From Mycobacteriales bacterium (GTDB taxonomy: Bacteria; Actinomycetota; Actinomycetes; JAFAQI01; DASSKL01): a stretch of DNA of 64,000 nt. The position numbers were made by a program, and so were the translations under genes. The notes under the pieces were generated by a model. The model saw only the letters and a list, made by a program, of their open reading frames with translations, ran no database searches and was not told where the DNA came from. The stretch spans positions 1 to 64,000 of the forward strand of contig DASSKL010000071.1 in the NCBI GenBank assembly GCA_035690485.1. Direction: 5' to 3'. Position 1 is the stretch's first letter. Each line of letters opens with the position of its first letter. Positions 36,639 to 44,778 of this stretch are shown piece after piece.

Positions 36639-38975
36639 TCACGGGGGCAGCAGGACGTACTGGTCCCGGGAGCTCGTGGCGCTGGTGCCGGCCGGCGTGC
36701 GCACGACGACGTCGACCTGCCCGGGCACGAGGCCGGCCGGCGGGGTCGCGACGAGGTAGTTGGCCGACAGCACCCGCACGCCGTGCGCGCGGTGCGCGGC
36801 ATCGGTGCCACCGAGGAAGACCTGCGTTTCCGGGCCGAAGCCGGAGCCGCTGACCAGCACCGGTTGCGAGGAGGCGCCGGCCGCGTAGTCGGGCCCGCCC
36901 GGGCCGACGCCGGTGACCTCGGGCCGCTGGGAGGTGACGAGGTCGCGGTAGGCCGGCTCCAGCCCGGCGTTCTTCAGCAGGGACTCCGGCAGGTCGCTCG
37001 GTCCCGGGTGGTCGGGCAGCACGTGCGGGTCGACGATGCGGATGTCGACGGGCGGGGGCGGGCAGATGTACGCCGGTGCCGGCTGCGCCCAGTAGTTGTG
37101 CTGCATGAGGATGTGGCCGACCGTGTTGCAGCCGCCGTGGGCGAACGCGTGCGCCTGGTACTCCGCGTTGGTGTCGTAGGTGACGTAGTCGCTGCCCTCG
37201 TCGTTGTAGTAGGTGAACTCCGCCCAGGTGGCCAGCAGCGCCACGTTGCCCCGGATCATCAGGCCCCGGGCCATCTGGGCGTCGGAGGTGCTCGTGGTCA
37301 GGAACGGGTCCGTTGCCGGGCCGGCCGGGTCGACCGGCCCCTGCGTGCCGTTGGTGTAGATCGCGCCACCGTCGGGCGTGGTCGTGAGGTAGTCGTAGAT
37401 GAGGTTGTCGGCGATGAGGTTGTGACCGACGATCGACGGGTTGTCGGGGTTGAGGGTGTCGGTGTGCCAGCCGCCCCAGCCGAAGCTGATCGCCGTGTAG
37501 GGCGTGCGGGCGATCTGGTTGTGCGCGATGACCGTGTCGCGCGTGTAGCCGACCCAGATGCCGATCGCGCCGTGGTACTCCTGCGCGACGTCGTGGATCC
37601 AGTTGTCCTCGATGACGTCGCGCTCGTTGATCTCGCGGGCGTCGGCGTGCACCCACGACGGCAGCGGGTCGTCGGTGCTGCCGAGCTGGATGCCCGACCC
37701 GGAGGTGTCCCAGATCTCGTTGCCGCGGATCACGTCGTCCTTCGCGCCGTACGAGAAGTCGACCGCCGCGGCACCGACGTGCGCGAAGCGGTTGCGCTCG
37801 AGCAGTACGCCGCGGGCAGCGGTGAACTCCACCGTCGCGGGCGGCTTGGTCCAGGCGGCGAAGGGGCAGGTCCCGCGCGGGGTCGTGTACTGGCAGGTGC
37901 CCTGCGGCGGCCGTCCCGACGACGGGTCCGAGCCGGACGCGTTGACGCCGGTGAGCGTCATGTTGGCCTGCATCTCGGCGAAGCCGTCGTCACCGCTCGG
38001 TTGCCGCCACGTCGTGTAACCGAACGTCAGGCCACGGATCGTCAGGTGCTCGATCGGCCGGTCGAGCGACCCGTGCGCGTCGATGAGGGTCTGCAGGACG
38101 GGCAGCTCGACGTCCTGGCGGTTGGGGTCGACGCCTGCGGGCGGGTGGTAGTAGAGCCGGCCCGCCGGCTGGTCGAGGTACCACTGGCCGGTGGTCAACG
38201 GCTGCCAGACGTTCTCGATCGCACTCGGCGGGTTGGCCGCCGACAGCCCCTCGAAGCCGCCCATCGCGTTGTCGTCGGGATCGGTGCCCGCGACGAGCGT
38301 GTCGGGGATGTGCAGGTTGGACCAGCACGGCTGGCGCACCCGGACGGCCGCCCCGCCCGGCACCGCCGCGACCGAGGCGACGTCGCAGCGTGGCTCGGTC
38401 CAGAAGCCGTTGCCCATGCTGAAGACCAGCTCGACGTCTGAGGGGTTGCGCCACGCGAGGACGCCGGTGTCGGCGGTCAGGTAGCCGTCGGAGGTCTGGA
38501 CCCACGCGCTGGGACCAGAGGACGTCCTGGCCAGCCGTTGCCCGTCGGCGTACAGCTCGCGGCTGACGAGGTTCTTCGGCACCGGCGCCGACCAGGTGCC
38601 GGTGGACGCGTCGGGGACCCAGCCGGTGACCTGCCGGCCGCCGGACAGCAGGGGGGCGGCGCCAGGAGCGTTCTCGTAGACGACCTCGTGTCCGTCGCGT
38701 CCGCCGTCGCGGGCGTCCATGGCCAGCGGTGCGGTCAGCCGGTAGGTGCCGCCGGTCAGCTCCACGGTGACGTCGCGCGTGCCGTCGAGCGTGCGCGCGA
38801 GCCGCTGCGCCTGCAGCAGCGAGCAGGGAACCTGGGCGCTGCACGCAGCGCCGGCCCCGGTCGGCGCGACCGTCAGCACCGCGGGCACACCGCTGTCGGC
38901 CCAGCTCGCAGCGCCCGCCGTTCCGGTGACGGCCAGCGCGGCCCCGACCAGCCATACCCAACCGTGCCGACGCAT
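36639..38975 (-). CDS. Secreted right-handed beta-helix protein with IPT/TIG domain
   Basis: A 778-residue exported protein. A signal peptide (1-23) precedes a long parallel beta-helix of the pectate-lyase/NosD type: repeated short strands such as GVLLERNRFAHVG, DVIRGNEIWDTSGSG and TVIAHNQIARTPYTAISF. Such helices bind or cleave polysaccharides. The last 90 residues form an immunoglobulin-like IPT/TIG domain (VTGVGPGGP, VLVSGSGFGPETQVFLGG). It is first in the minus-strand run and 41 bases before the subtilase-like gene. Substrate unknown; extracellular polymer turnover is the likely theme. Confidence 0.8.
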   Translation of the reverse strand: MRRHGWVWLVGAALAVTGTAGAASWADSGVPAVLTVAPTGAGAACSAQVPCSLLQAQRLARTLDGTRDVTVELTGGTYRLTAPLAMDARDGGRDGHEVVYENAPGAAPLLSGGRQVTGWVPDASTGTWSAPVPKNLVSRELYADGQRLARTSSGPSAWVQTSDGYLTADTGVLAWRNPSDVELVFSMGNGFWTEPRCDVASVAAVPGGAAVRVRQPCWSNLHIPDTLVAGTDPDDNAMGGFEGLSAANPPSAIENVWQPLTTGQWYLDQPAGRLYYHPPAGVDPNRQDVELPVLQTLIDAHGSLDRPIEHLTIRGLTFGYTTWRQPSGDDGFAEMQANMTLTGVNASGSDPSSGRPPQGTCQYTTPRGTCPFAAWTKPPATVEFTAARGVLLERNRFAHVGAAAVDFSYGAKDDVIRGNEIWDTSGSGIQLGSTDDPLPSWVHADAREINERDVIEDNWIHDVAQEYHGAIGIWVGYTRDTVIAHNQIARTPYTAISFGWGGWHTDTLNPDNPSIVGHNLIADNLIYDYLTTTPDGGAIYTNGTQGPVDPAGPATDPFLTTSTSDAQMARGLMIRGNVALLATWAEFTYYNDEGSDYVTYDTNAEYQAHAFAHGGCNTVGHILMQHNYWAQPAPAYICPPPPVDIRIVDPHVLPDHPGPSDLPESLLKNAGLEPAYRDLVTSQRPEVTGVGPGGPDYAAGASSQPVLVSGSGFGPETQVFLGGTDAAHRAHGVRVLSANYLVATPPAGLVPGQVDVVVRTPAGTSATSSRDQYVLLPP

Positions 38976-39139
38976 GTCCGGAACCCCTAACCTGACGCGG
39001 GCTTCAGGTGAAGGTAGGGGAACCGTCACCATCGCGCCAGGGAGGTCATTTCGGCCGATGGCCGGCGACCGGCCCGCCGATCCGGCGTATGGTCCAATCA
39101 GTATCTGAGACCTACGTCACATACCTCGTGGAGGGCCGT
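38976..39139. promoter_or_regulatory. Divergent gap between secreted-protein operon and BVMO-esterase gene
   Basis: A 164-base gap with promoters for both sides. It has an inverted pair CCCCTA (38984-38989) and TAGGGG (39015-39020) near the minus gene, a possible operator or hairpin. A GAGGG ribosome site precedes the plus-strand GTG. I cannot assign promoter boxes with confidence. Confidence 0.35.
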
Positions 39140-41731
39140 GTGATCCCGCAGCAAAACGACAACCGGACGCCCGATTTCGACGCCGTGGTGGTGGGGGCAG
39201 GGTTCTCCGGGCTCTATCTCCTGCACCGGCTGCGCACGCTCGGCTTCTCGGTGCGGGTCTTCGACGGCGCGGGCGACGTGGGCGGCACGTGGTACTGGAA
39301 CCGCTACCCCGGGGCTCGCTGCGACATCCCGACGACCGACTACACCTACAGCTTCGACCCGGAGCTCGAGGATGCCTGGCAGTGGTCGGAGAAGTACGCC
39401 ACCCAGCCAGAGATCCTCCGCTACCTGGGCTTCGTCGCGGACCGCTACGACCTGCGCCGCGACATCCAGTTCAACACGCGCATCGAGTCGGCCACGTGGG
39501 ACGACGCGGCATCGCTCTGGCGGCTCACGACCGACCAGGGCAAGCACGTCACCTGCCGCTTCTACGTCATGGCCACGGGCTGCCTGTCGCTGCCGAAGGA
39601 AGTCGACATCGAGGGTGCCCCGTCGTTCGCAGGCGAGGTCTACTACACCGGTCGATGGCCGCACGAGCCGGTCGACTTCACCGGCAAGCGGGTGGCCGTC
39701 ATCGGCACCGGCTCCTCGGGCATCCAGTCGATCCCGCTCATCGCGCAGCAGGCCGCACAGCTGACGGTGTTCCAGCGCACCCCCAACTTCTCTGTCCCGG
39801 CGCACAACGGCCCACAGCCGGCCGACCGCGTCGCTCAGATCAAGGCCGACCGGGCCGCCTACCGCGACGCCGCGAAGTGGTCACGTGGAGGCATCCCGAC
39901 CGAGATCAGCGAGGTCAGCGGCCTGACCGCGCCCGACGACGTGGCGCGGGCCCGTTTCGACGAGGCGATCGCGCGCGGGGAGCTGTTCGCGATCCTGGGC
40001 GTCTTCAACGACCAGGGCGTGCACCTGCAGTCCAACGAGCGGGTCGCCGAGATGATCCGCGAGCGCATCCGCTCGATCGTAAAGGACCCGGAGACGGCCG
40101 AGACGCTGTGTCCCAAGGACCACCCCTTCGGCACCAAGCGGCCGTGTCTCGACACCAACTACTTCGAGACCTACAACCTGCCGCACGTGCGGCTGGTCGA
40201 TCTGCGCAAGCACCCGATCAGCAAGATCACCCCGACCGGCATCGACACCGTCGACGAGTCGTTGGAGTTCGACGCGATCGTCTACGCCACGGGCTTCGAC
40301 GCGATGACCGGCCCGATCGTCGCGGTCGACATCACCGGGCGCGACGGCGTGACCCTCAAGGAGAAGTGGGCCGACGGCCCGTCGACCTACCTCGGCCTCA
40401 CGACCGTCGGCTTCCCGAACTTCTTCGCCATCACGGGCCCCGGCAGCCCTTCGGTGCTGTCCAACATGGCGGTCTCGATCGAGCAGCACGTCGACTGGGT
40501 CTCCGACGCCATCGCCTACCTGCGCGACCACCAGTTCACGACGATCGAGCCGACGCCGGGTGCAGAGGCCGGGTGGAACCAGCACAACGCCGACTGCGCG
40601 GCGATCACGCTGCACCCGACCGCCAACTCCTGGTACATGGGCGCCAACGTCCCGGGCAAGCCGCGCGTCTTCTACCCCTACATCGGCGGGGTCGACGCCT
40701 ACCGCGGGGCCTGCGACGAGGTCGCCGCCAAGGACTACCTCGGCTTCAAGCTCACCGGCCCCGCCGGTGAGCAGTGCCACGACGGCGTCGTCCGCCGCGT
40801 CCAGCCCGACGTGCAGCTCGTCCTCGACATGATGGGCATGCTCGGGCTGCCGCCGCTCGAGTCCCTTCCGGTGCCGGACGCCCGCGCGTTCATGGAGCAG
40901 ACCAACGCGATGCGAATGCCCGGGCCCGAGGTCGGCGAGATCGTCGACGGCCAGCTGCCCGGCGCCGCCGGCCCGCTCGACTTCCGGCTGTTCCGGCCGC
41001 CGACCCCCGGCGCGCACCCGGTCGTCGTCTACTTCCACGGCGGTGGCTGGGTGCTCGGCGACCACGTCTCCGACGAGCCGCTGTGCCGCGACCTGTGCGT
41101 GCGCACGGGCGCGGTCGTGGTCTCGGTCAACTACCGGCACGCGCCCGAGGACCGCTTCCCGGCCGCGGCCGACGACGCCTTCGCGGCCGTGCGCTGGGTC
41201 GCCGACAACGCGGTCGAGCTGGGGGGCATCCCCGGGCAGCTCGTGGTCGCCGGCTGGAGCGCCGGGGGCAACGTCGCCGCGGTCGCCTGCCAGCGAGCAC
41301 GCGACGAGGGCGGCCCGGAGATCCTCGGCCAGCTGCTGCTGACGCCGGTCACCGACGAGGACATGACGCGCCCGTCGTACGTCGAGAATGCCGACGGCTA
41401 CGTCCTGACCGCACCGCTGATGCAGTGGTTCTGGGACCACTACGCCGACCCGGCCGATCGCGCCGACCCGGTCGCGTCGCCGCTGCACGGCAAGCTCGAG
41501 GGGCTGCCGCCGGCCGTCATCGTCACGGCCGACTTCGACCCGCTGCGCGACAGCGGTGAGGCCTACGCCCAGGCGCTGTCGGCGGCCGGTGTGCCGGTGC
41601 AGCGCATCAGGGCGCGCGGCCACACGCACACGTCGCTGACCATGGTCGACGTGGTGATCTCCGGGGCGCCGGTGCGCGCCGAGATCGCCGGGGCGCTGCG
41701 GTCGATGCTCAAGGCGCCGGTGCCGGCCTGA
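39140..41731 (+). CDS. Baeyer-Villiger monooxygenase fused to alpha/beta-hydrolase esterase
   Basis: An 863-residue two-enzyme fusion. Residues about 14-545 are a flavin monooxygenase of the cyclohexanone-monooxygenase type: FAD site VVVGAGFSG (16-24), the BVMO motif [15 protein letters not shown] (48-62) and NADP site GTGSSG (189-194). The second BVMO fingerprint (163-174) has Tyr169 where His is standard. Residues about 570-860 are a hormone-sensitive-lipase-type esterase with HGGGW (oxyanion, about 633) and nucleophile GWSAGG (Ser about 707). Oxygen insertion into a ketone followed by hydrolysis of the ester or lactone by the same chain is the evident logic. The GTG follows a GAGGG site. 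Confidence 0.85.
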   Translation: MIPQQNDNRTPDFDAVVVGAGFSGLYLLHRLRTLGFSVRVFDGAGDVGGTWYWNRYPGARCDIPTTDYTYSFDPELEDAWQWSEKYATQPEILRYLGFVADRYDLRRDIQFNTRIESATWDDAASLWRLTTDQGKHVTCRFYVMATGCLSLPKEVDIEGAPSFAGEVYYTGRWPHEPVDFTGKRVAVIGTGSSGIQSIPLIAQQAAQLTVFQRTPNFSVPAHNGPQPADRVAQIKADRAAYRDAAKWSRGGIPTEISEVSGLTAPDDVARARFDEAIARGELFAILGVFNDQGVHLQSNERVAEMIRERIRSIVKDPETAETLCPKDHPFGTKRPCLDTNYFETYNLPHVRLVDLRKHPISKITPTGIDTVDESLEFDAIVYATGFDAMTGPIVAVDITGRDGVTLKEKWADGPSTYLGLTTVGFPNFFAITGPGSPSVLSNMAVSIEQHVDWVSDAIAYLRDHQFTTIEPTPGAEAGWNQHNADCAAITLHPTANSWYMGANVPGKPRVFYPYIGGVDAYRGACDEVAAKDYLGFKLTGPAGEQCHDGVVRRVQPDVQLVLDMMGMLGLPPLESLPVPDARAFMEQTNAMRMPGPEVGEIVDGQLPGAAGPLDFRLFRPPTPGAHPVVVYFHGGGWVLGDHVSDEPLCRDLCVRTGAVVVSVNYRHAPEDRFPAAADDAFAAVRWVADNAVELGGIPGQLVVAGWSAGGNVAAVACQRARDEGGPEILGQLLLTPVTDEDMTRPSYVENADGYVLTAPLMQWFWDHYADPADRADPVASPLHGKLEGLPPAVIVTADFDPLRDSGEAYAQALSAAGVPVQRIRARGHTHTSLTMVDVVISGAPVRAEIAGALRSMLKAPVPA

Positions 41732-41734
41732 CGG

Positions 41735-42826
41735 TCAGCCGGCGCCGGGGAGCACGCGGCGGTCGATGAGCACCTGCAGCCAGTGGCAGAAGCTCTGCTC
41801 GGTGTCGTAGGTCGCGCAGAACCCTGCCTGCTTGATCTTCACCGTGCTGACGAACGCCGGCGGTGGTGCCTGCTCGGCACCGTAGGCGAAGCAGAAGTCG
41901 GCGTAGTGGTGCGACTCACCGAGCAGGTCGGCCATCGGCACCGGTCGCAGGCCCCGATCGCGGACGATCTCGTCCCACACCTGCGCGTGTGCCGGAAGGA
42001 ACTCCGCGAGGCGCACCGGGTCGTCGGGCCCGGCCTCGACGCCGAGCACCTCGGCCATGGCCGGCCACAGGTCGCGCCAGGCGAACACCTCGCCGTTGGT
42101 GAGGTTGAAGTGCTGACCGGCCGCAGCCGGCGTCGTCGCGGCCCAGCGGATGGCGTCGGCCACCAGCCGGGTGTCGACCGCCTCCCACACGTAGGGCACG
42201 CCGCCGGGGAACCCGAACGGCTTGCCCAGCCTGGTGCAGATCGCGGCGTAGGCCCCGATGACCGGAGGCAGGTTCATCACCACGCCGTAGTTGGGCCCGA
42301 CGATGAGCTGGGGCCGCATGATCGTCCAGTCGTAGCCGGCGCGGGCGGATTGCTCGCGGACGAAGTCCTCCTGCAGCCAGTAGAAGTTCTCGTGCTGGTC
42401 GCGGGGAAGACGTTCTCGCGCCGGCACCGGCATCGGGTGCAGGTGGATGCCGTAGGCCTTGGTGCCCTGCAGCAGCGTCACGTGTCGCAGGTCGGCCGCG
42501 ACCTCGGCGAGCGGCTCCATGAGGTTGCGCAGCATCGCCAGGTTGGTGTCCATCTGCTCGCGCTGGGTCCAGCCCGGCACCAGGCCTGGCAGCTCGTGCA
42601 CGGCTGTGTAGACGACGTGCGTCACCGCGCCGAGGTCGGCGGCGGCCGCGCGGCACGACGCCGTGTCTCTCAGGTCGAGGGACAGGTGGCGGAAGGGCTG
42701 GTCGCTGAACACCTCGGGCGTACGTCGCGACACCGCCACGACGTCCCACCCGTCATCGAGGAAGGCGTCGACGCACGCCGTTCCCACCAGGCCGCTGGCC
42801 CCCGCGACGAGAACGGTGCCGGCCAT
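41735..42826 (-). CDS. PRISE-type NADPH enone reductase (SDR family)
   Basis: A 363-residue extended short-chain dehydrogenase. The nucleotide site (VLVAGASGLVGTACVDAFL) is at the N-terminus. LQGTKAYGIHLHP and ENFYWLQEDF match the progesterone 5-beta-reductase/iridoid-synthase-like (PRISE) motifs with the catalytic Lys and Tyr. Such enzymes reduce activated C=C bonds of enones. The AAGGAG site sets the ATG. It ends three bases from the end of the convergent BVMO gene and lies ten bases after the SMP-30 gene, so it shares that transcript. Enone reduction next to a BVMO suggests cyclic ketone or terpenoid/steroid breakdown. Confidence 0.8.
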   Translation of the reverse strand: MAGTVLVAGASGLVGTACVDAFLDDGWDVVAVSRRTPEVFSDQPFRHLSLDLRDTASCRAAAADLGAVTHVVYTAVHELPGLVPGWTQREQMDTNLAMLRNLMEPLAEVAADLRHVTLLQGTKAYGIHLHPMPVPARERLPRDQHENFYWLQEDFVREQSARAGYDWTIMRPQLIVGPNYGVVMNLPPVIGAYAAICTRLGKPFGFPGGVPYVWEAVDTRLVADAIRWAATTPAAAGQHFNLTNGEVFAWRDLWPAMAEVLGVEAGPDDPVRLAEFLPAHAQVWDEIVRDRGLRPVPMADLLGESHHYADFCFAYGAEQAPPPAFVSTVKIKQAGFCATYDTEQSFCHWLQVLIDRRVLPGAG

Positions 42827-42836
42827 GGCCGCTCCT

Positions 42837-43760
42837 TCAGAAGTTGAGCCGGAGTCCTGGGCACGACCACTCGGTCGCGTAGAGCTTTCCACGGCCGGAC
42901 GACGTGATGTAGGCCGTGCGCAGGTCGTCACCGCCGAAGCAGATGTTCGTGACGAACACGTCGTACTCCGGGACCTTGACGACCTCCTTGACCTTGCCGT
43001 CCGGGGTGATCGCGGTGATGGCCCCGGTCAGCAGGGTGGCGACGCAGACGTTGCCCTCGCTGTCGACGGCGAGCGAGTCGAGCAGCTGGAACCCCTCGAA
43101 CGAGTGCAGCAAGGTCGCGCCCGCCGGTGTGTAGAGCTGGGTGCCGGGCTTGAGCACCCCGGGCCCCTCGACCTCCCACTGCCAGACCCGCCCGGTCATG
43201 GTCTCCGCGACGTAGAGGCGGGTGCCGTCGGGGGACAGCCCTACGCCGTTGGGGTGGTCGAGCGGGAAGACGATCTCGCGAATCGACGAGCCGTCGGGCA
43301 GCGCGTAGTAGAGCGCGCCCCGGTCCACCTCGCGGTCGCGGGTCTTGCCCAGGTCGGTGAAGTAGAAGCCGCCCTCGGCGTCGAACACGATGTCGTTGGG
43401 CCCGCGCAGGCCGCGGCCGTCGCACTCGGTGTAGAGGTCCTCGACCGTGCCCGTAGCCGGGTCGACCTTCTGGATGCGCCCGCCGATGTAGTCGGGCGGC
43501 TGCGGCCCGGGTGCGGTGATGCCGTCCACCTCGAACCACACGAACCCGCCGTTGTTGCAGACGTAGATCGCGCCGTCGGGACCGACGGCCGCGCCGTTCG
43601 GCCCGCCGCCGCAGTCGGCGAACCGCTCGATGCTGCCGTCGGGCGAGACGCGGGCGAGAGTGCCGCCCTGGATCTCCACCACGACCACCGACCCGTCGGG
43701 CATGGCGATCGGTCCCTCCGGGAAGCGCAGCCCGGAAGTGACCTCGCGCAGCTCGGGCAC
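42837..43760 (-). CDS. SMP-30/gluconolactonase family lactonase
   Basis: A 307-residue six-bladed propeller of the SMP-30/Gre/LRE family. The divalent metal ligands are recognisable: Glu in RFPEGPIA (about 15), Asn in GPNDIVFD, and Asp in LLDSLAVDSEGN. Members open lactone rings. A lactonase next to a Baeyer-Villiger monooxygenase fits, since BVMOs turn cyclic ketones into lactones. The GTG has an AAGGAG site; the open frame upstream is non-coding. It leads a two-gene minus-strand unit with the PRISE reductase. Confidence 0.85.
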   Translation of the reverse strand: MPELREVTSGLRFPEGPIAMPDGSVVVVEIQGGTLARVSPDGSIERFADCGGGPNGAAVGPDGAIYVCNNGGFVWFEVDGITAPGPQPPDYIGGRIQKVDPATGTVEDLYTECDGRGLRGPNDIVFDAEGGFYFTDLGKTRDREVDRGALYYALPDGSSIREIVFPLDHPNGVGLSPDGTRLYVAETMTGRVWQWEVEGPGVLKPGTQLYTPAGATLLHSFEGFQLLDSLAVDSEGNVCVATLLTGAITAITPDGKVKEVVKVPEYDVFVTNICFGGDDLRTAYITSSGRGKLYATEWSCPGLRLNF

Positions 43761-43843
43761 GGATTTCTCCTTTCCACGGCGCGGATCCGGAGGCGTGGAC
43801 CGGTCGTGACGGGTACCTCCGAAGACGGCGACCATCGCACTAC

Positions 43844-43859
43844 TTGACGTTGACGTCAA
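43844..43859. promoter_or_regulatory. Palindromic operator between lactonase and enoyl-CoA hydratase genes
   Basis: TTGACGT, TG, ACGTCAA is a perfect 16-base palindrome in the gap between the divergent lactonase and hydratase genes. It probably binds a regulator that controls the whole catabolic group. No regulator gene of matching type lies in this group. Confidence 0.55.
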
Positions 43860-43929
43860 ATACAGGTTTGTTGGGAGATCGGGTCCGGGGCGGTGGTGTC
43901 GCGGCCACTGGCAGGAGGTGTCGCAGGAC

Positions 43930-44763
43930 ATGGTCGAGACGGTGGCGGCGGCGTTCGAGACGCTGATCCTCGACGTGGCCGACTCGATCGCGACGATCAC
44001 GCTCAACCGGCCCGAGCGCATGAACGCCTACACGGCGTTGATGGGACGCGAGCTGGCGGCCGCCATGCGGCGGTGCGACGAGGACGACGAGGTGCGTGCC
44101 GTCGTCGTCACCGGCGCCGGCCGGGCGTTCTGCGCGGGGCTCGACCTCGACTCCGGCGGCGACGCGTTCTCGCCCGACTCGCTCAAGCAGCACGAGCAGG
44201 GCCGCGGTGAGGGGCGCTCGCCGATCGACGTGCGCAAGCCGGTCATCGCCGCGATGAACGGCCACGCGGTCGGCATCGGGCTCACCATCGCCATGCAGTG
44301 CGACATCCGCATCGCCGCTGAGGAGGGCAAGTACGGCTTCGTCTTCGTCTCCCGCGGGATCGTGCCGGAGAACAACTCCAACTGGATCCTGCCGCGGGTG
44401 GTCGGCAGCGCGGTCGCCGCGGAGCTCATGCTGACCGGCCGCATCTTCTCCGGCGCCGAGGCGGCGGCGCTCGGGGTCGCCGGTCGCGCGCTGCCGTCGG
44501 CCGAGGTGCTCCCGGCCGCGCGGGCACTCGCCGAGCAGATCCGCGACAACACCGCACCCGTGTCGGTCGCGCTGACCAAGCAGCTGCTGTGGCACGCGAT
44601 GGAGAGCACCCGGCTGCAGAGCCTGGCCGCCGAGCGGGCCTTGCTGGGCTGGGTCGGTGCACAGCCCGACGCCACCGAAGGGGTGCTGTCTTTCGCCGAG
44701 AAGCGGCCACCGAAGTGGTCGTTGCGGGTGTCCACCGACATGCCGGACTGGCCCGCCACCTGA
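43930..44763 (+). CDS. Enoyl-CoA hydratase/isomerase (crotonase) family protein
   Basis: A 277-residue crotonase. The oxyanion loop AGRAFCAGLDLD and NGHAVGIGLTIA are standard, and the catalytic Glu is kept in IVPENNSNWILPR, so hydration of an enoyl-CoA is likely. The ATG is preferred; an in-frame GTG four codons earlier lies right on the AGGAGG site, too close for translation. It stands 15 bases before the acyl-CoA ligase gene and forms an operon with it. Confidence 0.85.
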   Translation: MVETVAAAFETLILDVADSIATITLNRPERMNAYTALMGRELAAAMRRCDEDDEVRAVVVTGAGRAFCAGLDLDSGGDAFSPDSLKQHEQGRGEGRSPIDVRKPVIAAMNGHAVGIGLTIAMQCDIRIAAEEGKYGFVFVSRGIVPENNSNWILPRVVGSAVAAELMLTGRIFSGAEAAALGVAGRALPSAEVLPAARALAEQIRDNTAPVSVALTKQLLWHAMESTRLQSLAAERALLGWVGAQPDATEGVLSFAEKRPPKWSLRVSTDMPDWPAT

Positions 44764-44778
44764 GCCGTCGGAGGACCC

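Noticed and set aside
33769-36759. Long plus-strand open frames opposite the subtilase-like gene (423 and 553 codons)
   Set aside because: Val/Arg/Gly-rich shadows with no motif; the minus strand holds clear signal peptide, S8 and FG-GAP features.
36598-37656. Upstream extension of the subtilase-like frame to a 1734-residue protein
   Set aside because: The extension is an Arg/Pro-rich shadow of the beta-helix gene; the real protein starts with a signal peptide at 36597.
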